64,000 nucleotides of DNA from NCBI RefSeq assembly GCF_014932895.1, contig NZ_JACYOF010000008.1, positions 1 through 64,000 of the forward strand, written 5' to 3'. Positions 27,212 to 36,741 of the stretch are shown in pieces (position 1 is the first letter of the stretch; each line of letters starts with the position of its first letter). The position numbers and the translations under genes were made by a program. The notes beneath the pieces were generated by a model. That model saw only the letters and a list, made by a program, of their open reading frames with translations, ran no database searches and was not told the origin of the DNA. This stretch comes from Bacillus thuringiensis (lineage in GTDB: Bacteria > Bacillota > Bacilli > Bacillales > Bacillaceae_G).

Positions 27212-28603
27212 ATGCAGCACACAAACAAATCTGGAACTTTAAATCGAGGTTTAAAAGAACGACATATTACTTTAATGTCACTTGGTTCAGCTATTGGCGT
27301 TGGGCTATTTTTAGGATCTGCTTCCGCTATTAAACTAGCTGGTCCTTCCATTTTACTAGGTTATATGATTGCTGGACTCGTTATTTTTTTCATTATGCGA
27401 GCGCTCGGAGAAATGGCAATTGAGCAACCGGTTGCCGGCTCTTTTAGTAAATATGCTTATGATTATATCGGACCACTAGCTGGCTATATTACTGGCTGGA
27501 ACTACTGGTTCTTATGGGTTGTTACTTGTATGGCTGAAATTACAGCAGCTGGTATTTACATGCAGTACTGGTTCCCAGATATCCCGCGCTGGACTTGGGC
27601 ATTATTAGCTCTATTATTAATGAGCGCTTTTAACTTTTTATCAGTAAAAGTATTTGGAGAACTTGAATTTTGGTTTGCTCTCATCAAAATTGTCACAATT
27701 ATCTGTATGATAGTAGTTGGGGCTGGAATTATTTTATTCGGGTTCGGAAACGGTGGTATCGCTACTGGTATTTCAAACCTTTGGTCACATGGTGGCTGGT
27801 TCCCAAATGGCTTTTCTGGATTACTTCTCTCCTTGCAAATGGTATTATTCGCTTATTTAGGCGTTGAACTAATCGGTGTAACGGCTGGTGAAGCTCAAAA
27901 TCCGAAGAAAACACTTGCAAAAGCAATTGATAATGTGTTTTGGAGAATATTACTGTTCTATGTTGGGGCTCTATTCGTTATGATGGCAATTTATCCATGG
28001 AACGAACTTGGTGAGAAAGGAAGTCCATTCGTATTAACATTCCAACAAATCGGTATTGCAAAAGCAGCAGGTATTATTAACTTTGTCGTATTAACAGCAG
28101 CCCTTTCTTCTTGTAACGGTGGTTTATTTAGTACAGGCCGTATGCTATATACATTAGCTCAGCAAAAGAAAGCACCTGAAAGATTCGGTCGTTTAAATAA
28201 AAATGGTATTCCAAGCCAAGGGATTGTAGCGACTACGATTGTTTTACTCGTTGGTGTTATATTAAACTATCTTGTTCCTGCAAAAGTATTTACATGGCTC
28301 ACTAGTATTTCAACTTTCGGAGCAATTTGGACTTGGGGCATCATATTAGTCGCTCAAATTAAATTCCGTAAAAGTTTGCCTACGCAAAACAAACAAAAGT
28401 TATCTTATAAAATGCCTTTATACCCATTAAGTTCATATTTCTCACTCGCTTTCCTTGCATTAGTATTAGGTATAATGGCGTATTCCGAAGATACACGAAT
28501 CGCATTAATCGTCGGTCCAATTTGGCTTATCGGCTTAGCTATCGTGTATTACATGAAAGGGTTTCATAAAATAGATGAAACACCTAATTCAAAAATTAGT
28601 TAA
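27212..28603 (+). CDS. amino acid permease (APC family), second copy
   Basis: This 463-residue, twelve-helix amino acid transporter is a paralogue of the protein at 17759. It has SLGSAIGVGLFLGSASAI (about 23-40) in helix 1 and GVELIGVTAGEAQNPKKTLAKAI (about 219-241). It is closest in style to the proline/aromatic permease branch (ProY/AapA-like), but the substrate is unknown. CAAGGAGG gives an ideal ribosome site. The upstream sequence overlaps a deleted purine permease gene. Confidence 0.84.
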   Translation: MQHTNKSGTLNRGLKERHITLMSLGSAIGVGLFLGSASAIKLAGPSILLGYMIAGLVIFFIMRALGEMAIEQPVAGSFSKYAYDYIGPLAGYITGWNYWFLWVVTCMAEITAAGIYMQYWFPDIPRWTWALLALLLMSAFNFLSVKVFGELEFWFALIKIVTIICMIVVGAGIILFGFGNGGIATGISNLWSHGGWFPNGFSGLLLSLQMVLFAYLGVELIGVTAGEAQNPKKTLAKAIDNVFWRILLFYVGALFVMMAIYPWNELGEKGSPFVLTFQQIGIAKAAGIINFVVLTAALSSCNGGLFSTGRMLYTLAQQKKAPERFGRLNKNGIPSQGIVATTIVLLVGVILNYLVPAKVFTWLTSISTFGAIWTWGIILVAQIKFRKSLPTQNKQKLSYKMPLYPLSSYFSLAFLALVLGIMAYSEDTRIALIVGPIWLIGLAIVYYMKGFHKIDETPNSKIS

Positions 28604-28607
28604 ACAC

Positions 28608-28638
28608 GCTATCCCTTCCTTATTAATTGGAAGGGATT
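28608..28638 (+). terminator. intrinsic terminator of the second amino acid permease gene
   Basis: ATCCCTTCC and GGAAGGGAT form the stem with a T-rich tail, directly after the stop. Confidence 0.78.
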
Positions 28639-28784
28639 CTTTATTGTCTATACAAATATTTCTCAACAAAATTCACGGTATTTTTACAATTTTTTAATAT
28701 TTTTTACGTTTTCTGTCTTTATTTTTTCAGAAAAATAAATTACATTATTAGAGCACATATATTTATTATTAGGGGGATTCTTCT

Positions 28785-30332
28785 ATGAAGAGTAAAAAAT
28801 GGATTACATTTTCTTTAGCAACAGCAATTACACTGAGTATAGGAACTTCGTTCATACCGTCTACTTATGCCGAAAGCTCTGTAGACCCTGCTCCTGAAAT
28901 TGCTGCAAAAGTTGTAAATCAAAACAATGGGAAGAAAGTATTATTCGATAATACACACGGGCAAACTGCCGGGACAGCTGATTGGGTTATTGATGGCGGC
29001 TTTTCTGATTTTGGAAACGGCATTGCCCAAAACGGATATCATGTAAAAGAACTTCGTAAATCAACACCTATTACATACGACGACTTAAAAAATTACAACG
29101 TGTTTATCGTTCCAGAAGCAAATATTCCTTACAAAAAATCTGAACAAGATGCAATGTTACAATACGTGAAAAACGGTGGCAGTATTTTCTTCATTGCCGA
29201 TCACTATAATGCAGATCGTAATAAAAACCGTTGGGACTCTTCAGAAGTGTTCAATGGCTATAGACGTGGTGCATGGGATAATCCAGCAAAAGGAATGTCT
29301 AGCGATGAAGCAAATTCACAAGCTATGCAAGGAGTAGAAAGCTCTGATTGGCTATCTGATAATTTCGGTATTCGCTTCCGCTACAATGCACTTGGTGATA
29401 TTTCTGCTAAAAATATTGTCTCACCTGAACAATCATTTGGAATTACAAATGGCGTTTCATCTGTCGCAATGCATGCTGGTTCTACACTTGCGATTACAAA
29501 TCCTAAACTAGCAAAAGGTCTTGTTTATCTTCCAGAAAATCCAGCAAAATGGAATAACGCTGTTGATAGCGGTGTTTATAACGGCGGTGGTGTTGCAGAA
29601 GGGCCTTATGCTGCTATTGCAAAAGTTGGTCTTGGGAAAGCTGCATTTATTGGTGACTCTTCTCCTGTTGAAGACGCATCTCCAAAATATGTACGTGAAG
29701 ATTCAGGGCAATCAAAGAAAACATATGATGGATATAAAGAAGAAAACGATGCTGTTTTACTAGAAAATATCGTAAATTGGTTGGCTAAACAAGAAGCTTA
29801 TACTAGCTTAGATCAAGTTAACGGTTTACAGCTTGATGCACCTACAGCTCTACAAACATTCGAACAACCAAGTTTATCAACAGAACCACAGCCAGAACCT
29901 TGGAGTGCACCAAACGCAGGTTACCAATGGTTTAATACAAATACATTTAAACCTGGTTCATACGGATATAACGGCGCCGTAACAGCAAGCGATTATGTGA
30001 TTACACGCCCTAGCATTCTACCAAACAATGAAGTGTTCCAAATAAAGATTCAAGTTAACAACTTACTACCTAATACAACTTATAACAACTATTCTTTAGG
30101 TATCTTCACTACTGGAGGAACACAAGTGGCTAAAGTACAAAATGCAAACGGCACTTGGCCATCTACTTTTGGATATAGCAGTTCATTCTCTTTCACAACA
30201 AACAACTTGGGTTCTGCTGAGAAAATTATGAACGTACAAATCGATTCAAATACAACTGGACAAGCAACGCTTCGTCTACGCCAAAACACAACAGTAAAAT
30301 ACAATGAGACTGTAACCATTAATAAGAAGTAA
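28785..30332 (+). CDS. secreted protein with a glutamine amidotransferase-like N-terminal domain
   Basis: This 515-residue exported protein has a signal peptide ending near residue 29 (STYAES). Residues ~45-330 look like the class I amidotransferase-like alpha/beta fold seen in ThuA/DUF4350 proteins: a nucleating strand with DNTHGQ, a middle NVFIVPEANIPY strand and GGSIFFIADHYN. The catalytic cysteine of true amidotransferases is not evident. Residues ~365-515 form a beta-rich domain that may bind a polymer. No LPXTG or membrane anchor is present. AGGGGG precedes the ATG. A CodY-like palindrome (TTTTTTCAGAAAAAT, 28722-28736) lies upstream. I do not know its function. Confidence 0.72.
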   Translation: MKSKKWITFSLATAITLSIGTSFIPSTYAESSVDPAPEIAAKVVNQNNGKKVLFDNTHGQTAGTADWVIDGGFSDFGNGIAQNGYHVKELRKSTPITYDDLKNYNVFIVPEANIPYKKSEQDAMLQYVKNGGSIFFIADHYNADRNKNRWDSSEVFNGYRRGAWDNPAKGMSSDEANSQAMQGVESSDWLSDNFGIRFRYNALGDISAKNIVSPEQSFGITNGVSSVAMHAGSTLAITNPKLAKGLVYLPENPAKWNNAVDSGVYNGGGVAEGPYAAIAKVGLGKAAFIGDSSPVEDASPKYVREDSGQSKKTYDGYKEENDAVLLENIVNWLAKQEAYTSLDQVNGLQLDAPTALQTFEQPSLSTEPQPEPWSAPNAGYQWFNTNTFKPGSYGYNGAVTASDYVITRPSILPNNEVFQIKIQVNNLLPNTTYNNYSLGIFTTGGTQVAKVQNANGTWPSTFGYSSSFSFTTNNLGSAEKIMNVQIDSNTTGQATLRLRQNTTVKYNETVTINKK

Positions 30333-30335
30333 AAG

Positions 30336-30366
30336 AAAAGGCAATCCAAATGTGGATTGCCTTTTT
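30336..30366. terminator. bidirectional intrinsic terminator
   Basis: AAAAGGCAATCC and GGATTGCCTTTTT form a stem between the convergent secreted-protein and DUF2339 genes, the latter ending two bases beyond it. Confidence 0.82.
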
Positions 30367-30367
30367 C

Positions 30368-32089
30368 TCACTTCTCTTCTTTTGAGAAAAACATTCTTGA
30401 AATAACAATACCTATACTACCAACGATTAAGAATAACACTGCTCGAATCATCATCGAAACTTCTGGTAAGTCTAGAAGGAATAGCTTTCCTATCGTTACT
30501 ACTAAAACGACTAAGCCGGCATACAATATTTCATTCATATTTTTATTCCTTCCAAGCCAAACTGCAAATAATGCATATACCATCCATAATAACGATACAG
30601 ATACGCTTATTATACTTCCATCTGTAGAAAGAACTTCACCGATTCTAGTAATTGCAACAAATACAATGACCATAAACCAATAGAGCGCTATAGAATAAAC
30701 ATATTTCCCAAAGCTCATTAACACATCTTTCGCTTGTTTCATGCAGTAATAAAATGTACCTATTAAAATAATATGAGCAACAAACCCAGCTGAAATGAAA
30801 TGATCAAACGGACTAAAAATCGTCTGTACCATTCCAATCGCGTAAATAGTGGCACTTACATACAATTTAATTTGTTGTTTGCCTTTAATAGAAGTAACCA
30901 TGCCGAGAAAACCTTGTAACAATAATACGATTGCTGCATTCACTAAACTGTACTCGTATAAAATCGCTAAACTAAATGACCCCATTGCAAGACCAAATAA
31001 GAGATTTGCAAATATAGACTGTTTATTCTTCCTATATTCAAGTAAGAACATAACAGTATGCACAAGTGCACTTATGACCAATCCCCACGTAGTAAAATCA
31101 GGTATTTTTGCAATAGATAAAATAAAGAAAACTGCATTTGCACTAAATATTGCTACTCTTGTCTCTTGTATAAACGCTCTCTCTGAAAATATATGCCAAA
31201 ATAACAGCAAATGAATTACACCATATACAATCGTCAACTGTATTTGCAAGTTCTCTACTAACATTGACATAACAGCAAAGAAGACAAAAAGGACAATAGC
31301 AGCAACAACATACGAAATCATATATAAGTACTGATAACGATTTTTCAACGCATACCATAATAAACTAAGTGTTAATATCGTCTCATATCCAAAGAAAATG
31401 TAAGGATTAGGAGTCGTACTATTTAACAAAAATGGAATGAAGAAAGCTCCAACCGCTACGAAGATAGTGAGATATTCCGATTGATACCTTTTCGCTAAAT
31501 AAATCCCTAAAATAACCCATACAATATTACAGATAAACGCAATACTTGCTGGAATAAATCCATATAAATAATGTGCCGCAAACGTCGTTAAAACAATTCC
31601 CGTAATACTTCCTCCGGCTAATACTAACCCTAACGCTTGCCGTTCTCTTTTAATTTGGAGATCTCCTATATAGTACAAACCGATAGACAATGCTATACCA
31701 AATACAATTCGTATCGCTGGCGTTAATAATCCAGCATCTACCCCTGCTTTAAATAACCAGATTACTCCAAGTAGCATAATACCGACAAATATACGTGGTA
31801 ACCACGTTTGGCAAAACTTTATAATATTAAATGGTTCGGGTTTAAAAGCAGATATATCTACTTGTTTTACCTCAAGTTCTTTCATGGGCTCTTTTATTGT
31901 AACTACATCCTCTTTTAGCTTTTCCTCCATTACCGTTTCAATATATTCTTTCTTTTCTTTACTAACATGTTGCAGAGCATTTTCTACTTCTATTTTCCTT
32001 TGTTTTTCTTTCAACTCAGAAAGTGTTTCTTGAATCGTTTCAATTGCAGTTTCGAGTGCTTCTATTTTCTTATTCAAATCCTCCTTCAT
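30368..32089 (-). CDS. DUF2339 polytopic membrane protein
   Basis: This 573-residue protein has an N-terminal coiled coil (about residues 1-70, heptad-like NKKIEALETAIETIQETLSE) followed by some eighteen short hydrophobic helices in tandem, the pattern of DUF2339 proteins. Family function is unknown; a cell-envelope role is often guessed. The ATG at 32089 is preferred, with GGGGGG just upstream; the six earlier codons contain that signal. It stands alone between terminators. Confidence 0.75.
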   Translation of the reverse strand: MKEDLNKKIEALETAIETIQETLSELKEKQRKIEVENALQHVSKEKKEYIETVMEEKLKEDVVTIKEPMKELEVKQVDISAFKPEPFNIIKFCQTWLPRIFVGIMLLGVIWLFKAGVDAGLLTPAIRIVFGIALSIGLYYIGDLQIKRERQALGLVLAGGSITGIVLTTFAAHYLYGFIPASIAFICNIVWVILGIYLAKRYQSEYLTIFVAVGAFFIPFLLNSTTPNPYIFFGYETILTLSLLWYALKNRYQYLYMISYVVAAIVLFVFFAVMSMLVENLQIQLTIVYGVIHLLLFWHIFSERAFIQETRVAIFSANAVFFILSIAKIPDFTTWGLVISALVHTVMFLLEYRKNKQSIFANLLFGLAMGSFSLAILYEYSLVNAAIVLLLQGFLGMVTSIKGKQQIKLYVSATIYAIGMVQTIFSPFDHFISAGFVAHIILIGTFYYCMKQAKDVLMSFGKYVYSIALYWFMVIVFVAITRIGEVLSTDGSIISVSVSLLWMVYALFAVWLGRNKNMNEILYAGLVVLVVTIGKLFLLDLPEVSMMIRAVLFLIVGSIGIVISRMFFSKEEK

Positions 32090-32189
32090 ACGCTCCCCCC
32101 TCATCATCCATTCGAAACCTATATATTACCAATTAACTTTATCATACTCTTAGTCTATTCATTTTCAATATTATTTTTCAAAAAAAAGA

Positions 32190-32224
32190 AAGGTGTTTTC
32201 CTTTTTCGGAAAACACCTTTTTAC
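32190..32224. terminator. intrinsic terminator of brnQ, bidirectional form
   Basis: AAAGGTGTTTTCC and GGAAAACACCTTT form a 13-base stem with A and T runs on both sides, directly after the brnQ stop. Confidence 0.85.
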
Positions 32225-33526
32225 TTATTTATTCTTATTCATAACAATACTAACAATTACACCGAAGCAAGCACCTATAATAGCTGGGACAATCCAACCT
32301 ACACCCTCTGTATACAACGGCAGGTGTTTCAATACTGATGTCCACTTATTCATCAGTATATTCTTATTTAAAATATCAATTGCGCTAAATAACGCTACAA
32401 TCCCAATCGTTATCAAATATACGTATACATACTTTCCAATATACTTATGGAATAATCCTAAAATAATAAGAGTTAGTGCAACTGGATAAATAAATCCAAG
32501 AATCGGTACCGAGACTTTTAAAATTTGCGTTAATCCTAAATTAGCTAAGACCATACTAACAAAACTTAATATAAATACCCAAACTTTATAAGATACTTTC
32601 GGAAATACACCCGCAAAAAATTGACTACAAGACGTAACAAGTCCGATTGAAACACATAAACACGCGATAGTAAAAATAAGACCTAATAAAACGACTCCAC
32701 CCTGTCCAAATAACGTAGTCATCACATGCGCTAACACTTTCGCACCGTTATCAAATGTTCCTAATGAGCCACTAATTGAACCAACATATCCAAGGATGAC
32801 ATAAATAATAGATAATAAAAGACCTGCGCCAATACCAGCCATGCTCATATATTTCGCTAAACCTTTATCATCTTCAATACCTTTTGCCCGCAATGCATTT
32901 GCAATAACAATTCCAAAGATCAAGGCTGCTAAAGCATCCATCGTTAAATATCCATCTAAAAAACCTTGGAACATCGGAGCTTGTCCATAATTTCCTACAG
33001 GCTCTTTCAAACTCCCTACTGGTGTAAACATACTTTTTATAAAAATAAGTGCAATCATACATAATAATAAAGGCGTTAACACCTTTCCAAACAAGCCCAT
33101 TAATTTAGATGGTGATAAACTTAACCAGTACACAATACTAAAGAAAACAACTGTGTAAAACAATAAAACTACACTACCCGCTTCTGGGAATAACTGCCCT
33201 GGTCCCATTTCAAATGCTAAACTTCCTGCACGTGGTATACCAAGCCCAGGTCCAATAAACAAGTACACAATACACGGAAAAATAATTGCAAATGAGGGAT
33301 GAACTCTACCCGCTAACGTTTGAAAACTTCCTGCTTTTGCAATGGCGATAACACCTAATATCGGAAGACCTGTTGCTGATATAATAAATCCTACTAACGA
33401 AATCCACACATGTTCTCCTGCTTCATATCCAAGAAAAGGCGGAAATATAAGATTTCCCGCACCAAAGAACATAGAGAATAACATAAGGCTAATAAGTAAA
33501 ATTTCTTTTTTCTGTAACACTTTCAT
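32225..33526 (-). CDS. brnQ: branched-chain amino acid:cation symporter BrnQ
   Basis: This 433-residue, twelve-helix LIVCS family symporter takes up leucine, isoleucine and valine with sodium or protons. The N-terminal motif SMFFGAGNLIFPPFLG (about 16-31) is diagnostic. The ATG at 33526 has AAGGAG six bases upstream; 32 longer in-frame codons lack support. B. cereus group genomes usually carry several brnQ copies, so this is one paralogue. Upstream, 33661-33690 holds only a poor CodY-like match and no T-box was found. Confidence 0.9.
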   Translation of the reverse strand: MKVLQKKEILLISLMLFSMFFGAGNLIFPPFLGYEAGEHVWISLVGFIISATGLPILGVIAIAKAGSFQTLAGRVHPSFAIIFPCIVYLFIGPGLGIPRAGSLAFEMGPGQLFPEAGSVVLLFYTVVFFSIVYWLSLSPSKLMGLFGKVLTPLLLCMIALIFIKSMFTPVGSLKEPVGNYGQAPMFQGFLDGYLTMDALAALIFGIVIANALRAKGIEDDKGLAKYMSMAGIGAGLLLSIIYVILGYVGSISGSLGTFDNGAKVLAHVMTTLFGQGGVVLLGLIFTIACLCVSIGLVTSCSQFFAGVFPKVSYKVWVFILSFVSMVLANLGLTQILKVSVPILGFIYPVALTLIILGLFHKYIGKYVYVYLITIGIVALFSAIDILNKNILMNKWTSVLKHLPLYTEGVGWIVPAIIGACFGVIVSIVMNKNK

Positions 33527-33779
33527 CTCTTTCTCCTTCTTCAATTTTATCTTGCATGAAATCCATTTCACATATAGAAAACACGCGCCAATCCGCTTTC
33601 TTATAAAGAAAACATAGTCCATAGTCTAACATAAAAGAAACACCCATTCTATAGCTAATTCTCTATTCCAATTTCTTCTGAAAAATCAACCTTTATTGAC
33701 TTATAATAGTTAATAAAGTAAACTATTAAATATACAAAACTATTAACTTTGTTTTTGTTTGTGTCAGGAGGAAAATAAC

Positions 33780-35165
33780 ATGGAATCAGCGATACAACTA
33801 GAAAAAGAACAACAAAGAAGAAAGAAACATCCTCCAGGTTTATACTTACTCTTCTTTACAGAAATGTGGGAAAGATTTAGTTACTATGGATTACGAGGAT
33901 TATTAACACTATATTTAACAACAGCTTTAGTAAGCGGTGGTCTTGGGTATAGTCCCGCATGGGCACTCTCTATTTACGGATTTTATACTGGAGCTTGTTA
34001 TTTCACCCCATTAATTGGTGGATACTTAACAGACCGTTTCCTAGGTAGACGGAAAGCCATCACAATTGGCGGTATAACAATGGCAATCGGTAACCTTACA
34101 CTATTTGCCTTGCAAAACCAAGTCGGCCTATACCTCGGATTAGCGCTTATTATTATCGGTAACGGATTCTTCAAACCGAATATCTCTACACTTGTCGGAG
34201 AGTTATATGAAGAGCACGATCCAAAACGTGATAGTGCATTTACAATTTTCTATATGGGTATTAACGTCGGTTCATTTTTAGCCCCACTCGTTTGCGGATT
34301 TTTATCAGAAAATTTATTCAAAACAACGGTGGATGGCGTTGTTCATTACGGATTCCGTTACGGTTTCTTAGCCGCTTCAATCGGAATGATCGTTGGACAA
34401 ATTTTATTTACAACACTATCTAATCGCTTCCTTGGTGATATCGGTAAAAAACCATCTCGCGATTTACAAACAGCAGCTGGACAACAAACAGTAGGAAATA
34501 CACCGTTAACAAAAAAAGAAAAACAACATACAGCAGTTATCGTCATTTTAACATGCTTCGTTGTCTTCTTCTGGGCTGGCTTCGAACAAGCTGGTAGTTC
34601 GTTAACATTATATACAAATAAATTCGTTGACCGCTCTGTATTCGGATGGGAAGTACCAACGTCTTGGTTCCAATCGGTCAATCCATTATTTATTATTCTA
34701 CTTGCGCCAGTCATTTCAGCATTATGGGCTAAACTTGCAACTAGAAAAAGTGGTGACTTAAAAATCCCAACCAAGATGGGACTTGGTATGATCTTACTTG
34801 GTATCGGTTATATCGTACTTGTTATCGCTACATTAAAAACAGGTAGTGACGAACATAACATTACAGAAAAAGCAAACTTACTATTTATCGTCTTTACGTA
34901 TCTTTTCCATACGTTAGGTGAGCTATTCTTATCACCTGTCGGACTATCGATGGTTAGTGCTCTCGCTCCAGTAAAACTAGCCTCTTTACTAATGGGTGTA
35001 TGGCTAGCAAGTTCAGGTATCGCCAACATTTTAGGCGGACAACTAGCAAGCTTCACAACTTCACTTGGGTATTCTGAAGTATTTACCGTTATTGGTGCTG
35101 TAGCGATCGTTTTAGGTTGTGTTTTACTATTACTTTCTAAAAAATTAGTGAAGTGGATGGATTAA
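33780..35165 (+). CDS. POT family proton-dependent oligopeptide transporter
   Basis: This 461-residue MFS-type transporter imports di- and tripeptides with protons (DtpT-like). The family signature FFTEMWERFSYYGLRGLLTLYL sits at the first helix (about 22-43), with the conserved ExxERFxYY residues, and FYMGINVGSFLAPL near residue 159 is the second signature. The ATG at 33780 follows AGGAGG by 7 bases. It is monocistronic and divergent from brnQ. Confidence 0.9.
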   Translation: MESAIQLEKEQQRRKKHPPGLYLLFFTEMWERFSYYGLRGLLTLYLTTALVSGGLGYSPAWALSIYGFYTGACYFTPLIGGYLTDRFLGRRKAITIGGITMAIGNLTLFALQNQVGLYLGLALIIIGNGFFKPNISTLVGELYEEHDPKRDSAFTIFYMGINVGSFLAPLVCGFLSENLFKTTVDGVVHYGFRYGFLAASIGMIVGQILFTTLSNRFLGDIGKKPSRDLQTAAGQQTVGNTPLTKKEKQHTAVIVILTCFVVFFWAGFEQAGSSLTLYTNKFVDRSVFGWEVPTSWFQSVNPLFIILLAPVISALWAKLATRKSGDLKIPTKMGLGMILLGIGYIVLVIATLKTGSDEHNITEKANLLFIVFTYLFHTLGELFLSPVGLSMVSALAPVKLASLLMGVWLASSGIANILGGQLASFTTSLGYSEVFTVIGAVAIVLGCVLLLLSKKLVKWMD

Positions 35166-35196
35166 AAAAAGATGAGGAATTTCTCCTCATCTTTTT
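35165..35196. terminator. bidirectional intrinsic terminator
   Basis: AAAAAAGATGAGGA and TCCTCATCTTTTTT form the stem between the convergent peptide transporter and sortase genes, overlapping the last base of each. Confidence 0.83.
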
Positions 35197-35828
35197 TATT
35201 TCTTCGCCTTCGTTCCTACTAAATCACCAGCAACAACATAACGCTTAGAATTATCTTTCACAGATACACACGTAATCAGCGTTATCTCATCTTTTCCATG
35301 ATCCTCTACAACTTCCCACTTATCAGGAGTTACTTCAGATACACCAGTAACAGCATACTCATATTCGTTTTCATTATCATACAAATAAATTTTATCGCCT
35401 TTTTTCAAAGATGATATATCACTAAATAAAACACCCTTTTTAGACATGTTATGTCCAGCTAATGCGTAATTTCCTTTTCCCATGACTTGATTTTCTTTTA
35501 CTGTCGCTGCACCTGATAATAGGTTTTTTTCAGTAGAAGCTTTTAAAACAGGAAGTTCTACTGAAATACTTGGAATCGAAATACGACCGATTACTTGTTT
35601 CTTATCTAATGATGCATTCGCTACTTCTGCCAAGTCTGGTTGATTAATTTTCGAAGCATCTACAAATTCCGTATCATGCTTTTCATAATTCATCTTTTGA
35701 ACAGCTTGTACATTTTCAGTCTGTTTCTTTTCCGCCTGATATCCGTCATAAAATGGCTTTCCGATTAAAACACCACCTACAACAAATAGAAGGATTGCTA
35801 CTATACTATAAATTCTTTGCTTATTCAT
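35196..35828 (-). CDS. srtA: sortase A (LPXTG protein anchoring transpeptidase)
   Basis: This membrane-anchored cysteine transpeptidase cuts LPXTG sorting signals and joins surface proteins to the peptidoglycan cross-bridge. The 210 residues have an N-terminal anchor (about 7-24) and a catalytic barrel with His126 (LAGHNMS), Cys187 (LITCVSV) and Arg196 (NSKRYVV). These positions equal those I recall for B. anthracis SrtA. The ATG at 35828 has AAGGAA about 6 bases upstream. No LPXTG substrate gene is adjacent, as is usual for the housekeeping sortase. Confidence 0.92.
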   Translation of the reverse strand: MNKQRIYSIVAILLFVVGGVLIGKPFYDGYQAEKKQTENVQAVQKMNYEKHDTEFVDASKINQPDLAEVANASLDKKQVIGRISIPSISVELPVLKASTEKNLLSGAATVKENQVMGKGNYALAGHNMSKKGVLFSDISSLKKGDKIYLYDNENEYEYAVTGVSEVTPDKWEVVEDHGKDEITLITCVSVKDNSKRYVVAGDLVGTKAKK

Positions 35829-35912
35829 ATACAATTCCTTTCTCTTACAAAATCTTACTCTATATAAAATGATAAAATAATATTGCTATATGTACAAGTA
35901 TAAGCTGAAAAG

Positions 35913-35944
35913 AAACCTTCTTGCTTTTGCAAGAAGGTTTCTTT
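35913..35944 (-). terminator. intrinsic terminator of the second XRE/membrane protein pair
   Basis: AAGAAACCTTCTTGC and GCAAGAAGGTTTCTT form a perfect 15-base stem with a T run on the minus strand. Confidence 0.85.
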
Positions 35945-36418
35945 TTAGACTAACTTATTTCTGTACAGTGATGCGTAAAAGACTGTCATTTGAATAAAGA
36001 GCATGAAAAATAGAATATATAGTGGATATCCAGGAATATATAAATTAGCTACAGGAGAAAGTGTTAAAAATCCAATAGCAATAACTACTCCATACCAGAA
36101 TGAAATAAATGTTGTCCGGCATGCCTTTTGTGTAATTGCTTTTTCCCGCTCATCTTCTTGTGGAAATAATAACGGGTACATCCAATAAGAAAGAGCTTTA
36201 TGTTTCTTCTTTTGAACTTTATAAAAAGCCGTTGTTATAATAGCTACAATTATTAACAATCCTAACGGCATCATATTAATTGTTACTTCAAACGGTACTT
36301 TCTCGGTTTTAATTATATTGGCCAGCCCTATCCAAGCATAATAAAGTTCCATAAACGCCCAAAAAGCAATCACAAATCTCAGCAAATTTACAATATAAGA
36401 AACAGCAATTCTATTCAT
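35945..36418 (-). CDS. DUF2178-like membrane protein paired with an XRE regulator
   Basis: This 157-residue membrane protein has four helices (about 10-32, 48-66, 106-124 and 130-150). The cytoplasmic loop has PQEDEREKAITQKACR, the DER...KA pattern of DUF2178/DUF3796-type proteins that accompany small XRE regulators. Function is unknown. GGAGGGGG lies six bases before the ATG, and the start overlaps the regulator's end by eight bases. Confidence 0.7.
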   Translation of the reverse strand: MNRIAVSYIVNLLRFVIAFWAFMELYYAWIGLANIIKTEKVPFEVTINMMPLGLLIIVAIITTAFYKVQKKKHKALSYWMYPLLFPQEDEREKAITQKACRTTFISFWYGVVIAIGFLTLSPVANLYIPGYPLYILFFMLFIQMTVFYASLYRNKLV

Positions 36419-36629
36419 CCTCTTCCCCCTCCTTATTTAAAACAAACACATCTTCCATCTTTAACTGGAACACATCACAAATCGTAAGCGCTAATAACAA
36501 CGAAGGAACGTAATCCCCTTTTTCAATGGCAGCAATCGTCTGTCTCGTCACTCCAACTTTTTCTGCTAATACACTTTGCGTAAAATTAAAGCGAGCTCTT
36601 AATTCCTTTACTTTATTGTAAATGGTCAA
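36411..36629 (-). CDS. XRE family transcriptional regulator, single-domain (second pair)
   Basis: This mini-regulator of about 72 residues is a Cro/CI helix-turn-helix (FTQSVLAEKVGVTRQTIAAIEKGDYVPSL). It is clearly related to the protein at 26495: the block AEKVGVTRQTI is identical. TTG at 36629, six bases after AGGTGG, is a better start than the upstream GTG that overlaps that signal. It probably represses its own two-gene operon. Confidence 0.82.
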   Translation of the reverse strand: MTIYNKVKELRARFNFTQSVLAEKVGVTRQTIAAIEKGDYVPSLLLALTICDVFQLKMEDVFVLNKEGEEDE

Positions 36630-36702
36630 ATTTACCACCTCTCACCATCATTGTATGCTACCCTTAACAAAATGTAAACTCAACTTAACATTACTTTCGT
36701 AA

Positions 36703-36737
36703 AAAAATCCAACTTTACTTGTTGTAAAGTTGGATTT
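36703..36737 (-). terminator. intrinsic terminator of the 3D-domain protein gene
   Basis: AAAATCCAACTTTAC and GTAAAGTTGGATTTT form a perfect 15-base stem with flanking A and T, so it may be bidirectional. Confidence 0.85.
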
Positions 36738-36741
36738 TGGT

